Positions 43,864-47,980 of a stretch of 47,980 nt of DNA are shown here, one piece after another (position 1 is the first letter of the stretch; each line of letters starts with the position of its first letter). The DNA lies in the NCBI GenBank assembly GCA_036397995.1, contig DASWHX010000030.1, forward strand, positions 1 to 47,980. The letters are read 5' to 3'. Both the position numbers and the translations under genes were made by a program. This stretch comes from DASWHX01 sp036397995. GTDB lineage: Bacteria > Bacteroidota > Bacteroidia > Cytophagales > Cyclobacteriaceae. The notes beneath the pieces are model-generated. The model made no database searches, had not been told where the DNA came from, and saw only the letters and a list, made by a program, of their open reading frames with translations.

Positions 43864-44271
43864 ATGGTAATTACTACACGATACCTGGAAGATGATTTAT
43901 TTGAAGCATCCAATGAGACGGGTGCATCCAGCAGAATTGATATGAGGAACAAAGAAGTTAAGAAAAATCTCTCTCCGGTTGAAGGACTGCTGGGATCTTT
44001 GGGTACCTGTATCGGTGGTGATGTAATTGACATCCTGAGAAAAAGGAGAAAAACCGTGATTGGCCTTACATTGGTTACAAATGGAACCCGTCGGGATCAT
44101 CATCCGAGAGCCATAACTGCCATCAGGTGCAAAGTTGTCCTGGAATCACCTGATGCAACCGTTGAAGAACTGGCAAAAGCTGCCCAATTGGTTGTCGACA
44201 AATATTGTTCCGTAGCTTCAAGCCTTAAACCTTCTGTCAATCTGTCCTGTGAAATTATCAGGCCTGCGTAG
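43864..44271 (+). CDS. OsmC family protein
   Basis: A 135-residue peroxidase-like protein of the OsmC/Ohr group, which reduces organic hydroperoxides with two cysteines. The first Cys, C49, lies in GSLGTCIGGDVIDIL and the second, C115, in VVDKYCSVASSL, with the helix pattern of this family. It is a stand-alone gene divergent from the hybrid kinase and overlaps the next gene (convergent) by 14 bases. Confidence 0.86.
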   Translation: MVITTRYLEDDLFEASNETGASSRIDMRNKEVKKNLSPVEGLLGSLGTCIGGDVIDILRKRRKTVIGLTLVTNGTRRDHHPRAITAIRCKVVLESPDATVEELAKAAQLVVDKYCSVASSLKPSVNLSCEIIRPA

Positions 44272-45130
44272 TAAATCGCGAAAATACCCCAAGAGGCAGC
44301 TTTCTTCCTGCCCTATCTTGAAAAAATAATTCTCCAGCGTCCGACTTCAGTTTGAATATGGAATTAACAAGAGATTCTGCCACCAGGGGAGATAATCCCA
44401 TTGAATAAAGATTTAAGACCAAAAATCGATTTCGACCATCCAATAATTTTTCGCAAAGAATCAGCAGCTCGGGGAGTAAATCTTCCAGCAGCCATTTCTC
44501 CCCTTTTGGTCCTCTGCCATAAGCTGGTGGATCCAGAATTATTCCCTGATATTTTCTTCCTCTTTTTACTTCCCTATTCACAAATTTTAAAGCGTCTTCA
44601 ATAACCCAGCTAATCCCCGAAAGCTTACTCTGTTCCATATTCTCTCTGGCCCAGGTAACCACTTGCTTCACTGAATCCAGATGAACAACCTCCGCGCCGG
44701 CGGCTCTGGCGGCCAGCGAAGCAGCGCCTGTATAGGCAAACAAATTCAGAATGGTGGTTTTACTATTCATTCTTTTGATGGTATCATAAATAAAATTCCA
44801 ATTATCCGCCTGCTCCGGAAAAATTCCCACATGCTTAAATGAAGTTAGCCCCAACCTGAGATTCAATTTGGAATTTTTGAGATGATACTGTACCCACCAT
44901 TGCTCCGGCATACCTTTTTTTAAAGACCATTGCCCTTTGTCAGCACTGCCTTTCAGCTTATTGAATTTTGCATCTGCTTGCTGATGCCAATCCGGATCAC
45001 TAAGTCCTTTTGACCAGATAGCCTGAGGCTCCGGCCTGGAAATAACATATTTGCCAAACCGCTCCAGTTTTTCATAGCCCCCGCTATCTATCAATTCGTA
45101 ATCTCCCCAAACCGGTGAAACAATTTTCAT
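44258..45130 (-). CDS. Class I SAM-dependent methyltransferase, RlmI/RlmK-like
   Basis: A 290-residue methyltransferase similar to the m5C/m2G rRNA methyltransferases RlmI and RlmK. SAM motif I is ILNLFAYTGAASLAARAAGA (about residues 133-152), the acidic loop is VVHLDSVKQVV and the catalytic motif ILDPPAYGRGPKGE. The N-terminal part (GVWSKGL-like IWSKGLSDPDWHQ) would be the RNA-binding region. rRNA as substrate is inferred, not shown. It is divergent from the SpoU gene, with both ATGs three bases apart. Confidence 0.85.
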   Translation of the reverse strand: MKIVSPVWGDYELIDSGGYEKLERFGKYVISRPEPQAIWSKGLSDPDWHQQADAKFNKLKGSADKGQWSLKKGMPEQWWVQYHLKNSKLNLRLGLTSFKHVGIFPEQADNWNFIYDTIKRMNSKTTILNLFAYTGAASLAARAAGAEVVHLDSVKQVVTWARENMEQSKLSGISWVIEDALKFVNREVKRGRKYQGIILDPPAYGRGPKGEKWLLEDLLPELLILCEKLLDGRNRFLVLNLYSMGLSPLVAESLVNSIFKLKSDAGELFFQDRAGRKLPLGVFSRFTTQA

Positions 45131-45183
45131 GAATGATTATTTTTGATTCTTTAAAAAGTATTTTTTTATCGATTTTTAACCCC

Positions 45184-45984
45184 ATGTCTGAATATATCTC
45201 CAGCACAAAGAATCCAAAGATTAGAAATTTAATTCACCTTAAGAAAAGCGGCGTCAGAAAAAAACAATCCCTGATTATTATCGAAGGTGAAAAAGAAGTC
45301 AAAATGGCTCTGGAAGCAGGAGTAAAGATTCCAACTCTTTTCATTTGCCGGGAATTTTTGAAGATTGAGTTGGATCAGCTCTTCAGTCTTGGCATTAAAA
45401 CCAGTGATATCCTGAATATAAGTTCTGAAGTCTTTAACCATGTCGCCTACAGGCAAAATTCCGGTGGAATAATAGGTATCGGCATTCCTAATAATTTGCA
45501 ACTTTCCTCTCTCAATCCTGGCAAAAATTCTATTTATATCATACTTGAAGCTGTCGAAAAGCCCGGCAATCTAGGTGGAATACTAAGGACCGCAGATGCA
45601 GCCGGAGTTTCAGGTTTGATTGTTTGCGATCCTAAAACTGATATTTATAACCCCAATGTCATTAGGTCCAGCCTTGGTTGTATTTTCTCGGTTAATACAG
45701 TAACTGCCTCTTCTGAGGCTGCTCTCGCCTGGCTGCGCCAAAACCAGGTTATTTCTTTTGCTACTCACCTCGCAACTGAAGAGTTGTACTTTGAACAGGA
45801 TTTCTCCGGAAGAATCGCATTTGTGATGGGAACAGAATCCGAAGGCTTAACAGATTTTTGGAAAACCGGGGCTGATAAGTTGATCAAAATCCCGATGCTC
45901 GGCCAGGCTGATTCTATGAATGTTTCCGTTGCCACGGCTATTGTACTCTTTGAAGCTCTCAGACAGCGCGATTTTGTCGTTTAG
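45184..45984 (+). CDS. TrmH/SpoU family RNA 2'-O-methyltransferase
   Basis: A 266-residue SPOUT methyltransferase. The N-terminal substrate-binding domain (SSTKNPKIRNLIHLKKSG) is followed by the knotted catalytic domain: IYIILEAVEKPGNLGGILRTADAAGV, FVMGTESEGLTDFW and LIKIPMLGQADSMNVSVATAI. These are the three TrmH motifs. ATG at 45133 would add 17 hydrophobic residues of no family character, so ATG at 45184 is preferred. The target is likely rRNA or tRNA ribose. Confidence 0.92.
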   Translation: MSEYISSTKNPKIRNLIHLKKSGVRKKQSLIIIEGEKEVKMALEAGVKIPTLFICREFLKIELDQLFSLGIKTSDILNISSEVFNHVAYRQNSGGIIGIGIPNNLQLSSLNPGKNSIYIILEAVEKPGNLGGILRTADAAGVSGLIVCDPKTDIYNPNVIRSSLGCIFSVNTVTASSEAALAWLRQNQVISFATHLATEELYFEQDFSGRIAFVMGTESEGLTDFWKTGADKLIKIPMLGQADSMNVSVATAIVLFEALRQRDFVV

Positions 45985-46011
45985 CCACTCGTTCATCTCC
46001 GGATAGAAAAT

Positions 46012-46052
46012 TGTTCATTCTTGAACACTTTTACCTGGTAATCTGGTAAAAG
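46012..46052. repeat. Two adjacent inverted repeats in the intergenic gap
   Basis: TGTTCA (46012-46017) pairs with TGAACA (46022-46027) around a 4-base centre. Directly next to it, CTTTTACC (46028-46035) pairs with GGTAAAAG (46045-46052) around nine bases. No long T run follows, so it is not a typical terminator. It could be a weak terminator for the SpoU gene or a protein-binding site. Confidence 0.55.
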
Positions 46053-46153
46053 CTACGAGTTAACTTATTGTTTTTAAGTAACTTATAAAAAGTGAAACTA
46101 AATGGCATAAGCTTGGTATTCTATGTAAGCAAAGGTCAAAAACTTAAAATAAA

Positions 46154-46483
46154 ATGAGAGCCAAATACATCTTCGGAAAGATTTCATTCTTAATCATATG
46201 TGGGCTGTTTGTATCTTTCTCACTTGTCAAAGAATTCAGCGATCTGGAATCTTCAACCAATGGTAAAGCTGAACCTATTCAGACTTTAAAAACTTCTGAA
46301 GACTCGTCTCATGAGAACATAGTAAATTTAAAATTTTATGATTGTAATGAAAAGCTCATTTACAAAACGCAGGTTGATCTCAACGATGCTTCAAGGAAAA
46401 AAGACAAACGATTAATGAAAAATCTGAAAGCAAGTGAACTTATAATGAAAGTGGATCATACATTATTCTTCAGGATAAATTAG
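46154..46483 (+). CDS. Small exported protein, unknown function
   Basis: A 109-residue protein with a signal-like N-terminus (MRAKYIFGKISFLIICGLFVSFS), then a polar region and a compact C-terminal part (NIVNLKFYDCNEKLIYKTQ). No cysteine lipobox is clear. The gene stands alone between two gaps, with a terminator right after it. I do not recognise a family. It is short, but the signal peptide, terminator and codon use are consistent with a real gene. Confidence 0.5.
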   Translation: MRAKYIFGKISFLIICGLFVSFSLVKEFSDLESSTNGKAEPIQTLKTSEDSSHENIVNLKFYDCNEKLIYKTQVDLNDASRKKDKRLMKNLKASELIMKVDHTLFFRIN

Positions 46484-46505
46484 TTGCTAAGGGTTAAGTT
46501 TGGAT

Positions 46506-46535
46506 GCAAAGGAAGGTTAATTACCTTCCTTTTGC
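46506..46535 (+). terminator. Hairpin terminator after the small exported protein gene
   Basis: GCAAAGGAAGGT (46506-46517) pairs with ACCTTCCTTTTGC (46523-46535) around the loop TAATT, with one bulged T. The pairing is strong and nearly symmetric, so it may stop transcripts from both sides. A T-rich tract (CTATTTTAG) follows. Confidence 0.7.
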
Positions 46536-46567
46536 TATTTTAGGGAGTTTTAATTTGCAGACCACTA

Positions 46568-47401
46568 ATGCCCGGTAACGAACGTCCTGAAAAAAAGCCA
46601 AGCTTAAAGGAACTTTGGTATACCATTATTTTTGAAGCGGAAACCCCCGCCGGTAAAAGATTTGACATCATTCTTCTGGTTGCCATTTTGCTAAGCGTAA
46701 TGGCGGTAATATTAGAAAGCGTTAGCACAATCAGCATCGATTTTGGTGAAGAATTGAGAATTATCGAATGGGTTTTTACGGTTATTTTCACCATGGAATA
46801 CCTGGCCAGGTTGTATGTAATTAAAAACAAAATAAAATATGCCATTTCATTTTTTGGTATTGTTGATTTAATGTCCATTATCCCCACCTACCTTAGTTTA
46901 ATTCTGGCAGGCACTCAAACCTTGTTAGTAATAAGAAGTTTAAGATTGCTCAGAGTATTCCGCATTATGAAGTTGGTGAGATACCTGGAAGAAGCCGGTA
47001 ATCTCTCAAATGCATTAAAAGCAAGCAAAGCTAAAATTCTCGTCTTCCTGGGAACGGTTTTTATCCTTGTGATCCTTGTTGGTACTTTGATGTACATGGT
47101 TGAGGGACCCAGAAATGGGTTTACCAGTATTCCAACCAGTATTTATTGGGCCGTAGTGACCCTAACCACTGTCGGTTATGGAGATATTGCTCCGCAAACA
47201 GTGTTGGGCCAGAGTCTTGCCGCGGTTGTTATGATTCTAGGCTATGGAATCATTGCCGTCCCCACCGGCATTGTATCGGCGGAAATGGTCAGGCAACAGC
47301 GCACGATTGAGAAATTACCAACACAAGTTTGTGGCAATTGCATGGAGGAAGGTCATGATATTGATGCAATACACTGTAAACATTGTGGTGCCAAACTTTA
47401 A
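46568..47401 (+). CDS. Voltage-gated potassium channel with C-terminal zinc ribbon
   Basis: A 277-residue ion transporter with the Kv plan. Helices S1-S3 (about residues 34-100), an S4 with spaced arginines (VIRSLRLLRVFRIMKLVRYL), a pore loop with TVGYGD at 201-206, and S6 (AAVVMILGYGIIAVPTGIV). The C-terminal tail has two CxxC pairs, C255/C258 and C270/C273, spaced like a zinc ribbon (HCKHCGAKL end). The tail may gate the channel or fold it. No regulatory subunit lies nearby. Its promoter could not be placed, although the preceding terminator marks a new transcript. Confidence 0.88.
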   Translation: MPGNERPEKKPSLKELWYTIIFEAETPAGKRFDIILLVAILLSVMAVILESVSTISIDFGEELRIIEWVFTVIFTMEYLARLYVIKNKIKYAISFFGIVDLMSIIPTYLSLILAGTQTLLVIRSLRLLRVFRIMKLVRYLEEAGNLSNALKASKAKILVFLGTVFILVILVGTLMYMVEGPRNGFTSIPTSIYWAVVTLTTVGYGDIAPQTVLGQSLAAVVMILGYGIIAVPTGIVSAEMVRQQRTIEKLPTQVCGNCMEEGHDIDAIHCKHCGAKL

Positions 47402-47407
47402 ACGTTC

Positions 47408-47908
47408 GTGATTCCCCTGGAAATTAAAGCTCTGGACAAATCGCATTGGCCGGCCGTTAGTAAAATATATGCGGATGGCCTTGAGACGAAAATTGCATCA
47501 TTTGAAACCACCTGCCCTTCCTGGGAAGACTGGGATATGAATCACCATAAATTTTGCCGGTTCGTAATTTGTGAAGATAAGAATGCTATTGGTTGGATTG
47601 CGCTTGTGCCTGTTTCAAATAGAAAGGTATATGCGGGAGTTGCTGAAGTCAGCATTTACATATCAAAGGAATCACAGGGCAAAGGAGTTGGCAAAATGCT
47701 AATGTCACATCTTTTAAATGAGGTGGAGAAGCATGGTATTTATACGCTTCAATGTTCGTTGTTTCCTGAAAACCGAGTAAGCTATGCACTGCATTCTGCC
47801 TTTGGATTTCGGGAAATTGGCTATAGGGAAAAGGTGGCCAAATTGGAAAATGAGTGGAGAAATACGATATTGATGGAACGAAGGAGTAAATCAGAAGAGT
47901 TTAACTAA
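47408..47908 (+). CDS. GNAT family N-acetyltransferase
   Basis: A 166-residue acetyltransferase resembling phosphinothricin acetyltransferases. The acetyl-CoA loop is SKESQGKGVGKMLMSHLL and the end has FGFREIGYREKVAKLENEWRNTILMER. The start is a GTG at 47408, six bases after the channel stop. The stop shares a base with the next ATG, so it is co-translated with the ArsC-like gene. The substrate cannot be told. Confidence 0.83.
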   Translation: MIPLEIKALDKSHWPAVSKIYADGLETKIASFETTCPSWEDWDMNHHKFCRFVICEDKNAIGWIALVPVSNRKVYAGVAEVSIYISKESQGKGVGKMLMSHLLNEVEKHGIYTLQCSLFPENRVSYALHSAFGFREIGYREKVAKLENEWRNTILMERRSKSEEFN

Positions 47909-47980
47909 TGAAAAAAATCCTTATCCTTTGTACAGGAAATTCTTGCCGGAGCCAAATGGCTGAAGGTTATTTCAGAAAAT
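47908..47980 (+). CDS. Low-molecular-weight phosphatase/ArsC arsenate reductase, 5' end (partial)
   Basis: Only 24 codons are present before the window ends. The start MKKILILCTGNSCRSQMAEG carries the CX5R loop of low-molecular-weight tyrosine phosphatases and, in the TGNSCRSQMAEG form, of thioredoxin-linked ArsC arsenate reductases. It shares TAATG with the GNAT gene. The missing resolving cysteines decide between the two roles. Confidence 0.75.
   Translation, partial: MKKILILCTGNSCRSQMAEGYFRK

Noticed and set aside
47908..47980. An arsenic resistance cluster at the right edge
   Set aside because: Only 24 codons of an ArsC/phosphatase start are present and no other ars gene is visible, so the claim cannot be supported.

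Overview
The window looks like a chromosomal segment of a Bacteroidota bacterium, most likely from the Cytophagales or a related order. The signs are a PorX-type REC-PglZ regulator of the type IX secretion system, a fused LpxC-FabZ, Bacteroidota-specific families (DUF3822, DUF4296, TIGR02757, a GH3-like ligase, a TANFOR-like surface protein), one-gene cytochrome b SdhC with sdhCAB order, a BatA-type protein, and promoters of the TTG-N19-TAnnTTTG class. Base composition is AT-rich (by eye about 40% GC), except for the first ~0.9 kb, which is clearly GC-richer. I see no tRNA, rRNA, CRISPR array, insertion sequence or prophage. No gene-free stretch exceeds 300 bases; the longest are about 180 bases (940-1121) and 200 bases (45985-46153 plus the alternative start region before 45184).

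Layout. 1-939 (-): the 5' part of a large secreted surface protein, cut by the window edge. 1122-4333 (-): an overlapping operon porX-tsaE-ald. 4406-9508 (+), divergent from it: an HD phosphohydrolase, then lpxD, lpxC/fabZ, lpxA and a lone ABC ATPase, all tightly packed. 9618-10082: a lipoprotein with its own terminator. 10182-12885 (-): a DUF4296 lipoprotein gene overlapping mutS2. 12938-15726 (+): a short Bat-type locus (DUF58, membrane protein, BatA). 15723-17890 (-): GH3-like acyl-adenylating enzyme plus LysE-type exporter. 17993-19024 (+): PLP-binding protein and DUF423 protein. 19017-21353 (-): DUF1573 protein, RecD-like helicase, thioesterase. 21407-23893 (+): Nudix, membrane protein, DUF3822 and coaD. 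23881-24561 (-): Nudix, with pyrE (+) divergent. 25284-27121 (-): LysM/DPBB protein and a TIGR02757 protein that appears to start at CTG. 27267-30162 (+): NfeD-like protease, kdsB, TauE/SafE-like carrier. 30250-35985 (+): sdhCAB behind a consensus promoter, then an aminotransferase and an RNA methyltransferase. 36040-41816 (+): membrane patatin and the fused mutase IcmF. 41820-45130: hybrid histidine kinase (-), OsmC (+), RlmI-like methyltransferase (-). 45184-47980 (+): SpoU methyltransferase, small secreted protein, voltage-gated K+ channel with zinc ribbon, GNAT acetyltransferase and the start of an ArsC/low-molecular-weight phosphatase.

How it fits together. Most of the window is housekeeping: lipid A and Kdo synthesis (lpxD, lpxC/fabZ, lpxA, kdsB), CoA and pyrimidine synthesis (coaD, pyrE), respiration (sdhCAB), acyl-CoA isomerisation (icmF), DNA upkeep (mutS2, RecD-like) and RNA modification (tsaE, THUMP methyltransferase, RlmI-like, SpoU). 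Genes are very closely packed: many same-strand neighbours share ATGA/TAATG junctions and several convergent pairs overlap at their stop codons. I did not find a clear new defence or mobile system. The best leads are the foreign-looking surface gene at the left edge, the CTG-start TIGR02757 gene, the membrane protein plus DUF3822 pair, the GH3-LysE pair, the reduced Bat locus and two adjacent palindromes near 46.0 kb.
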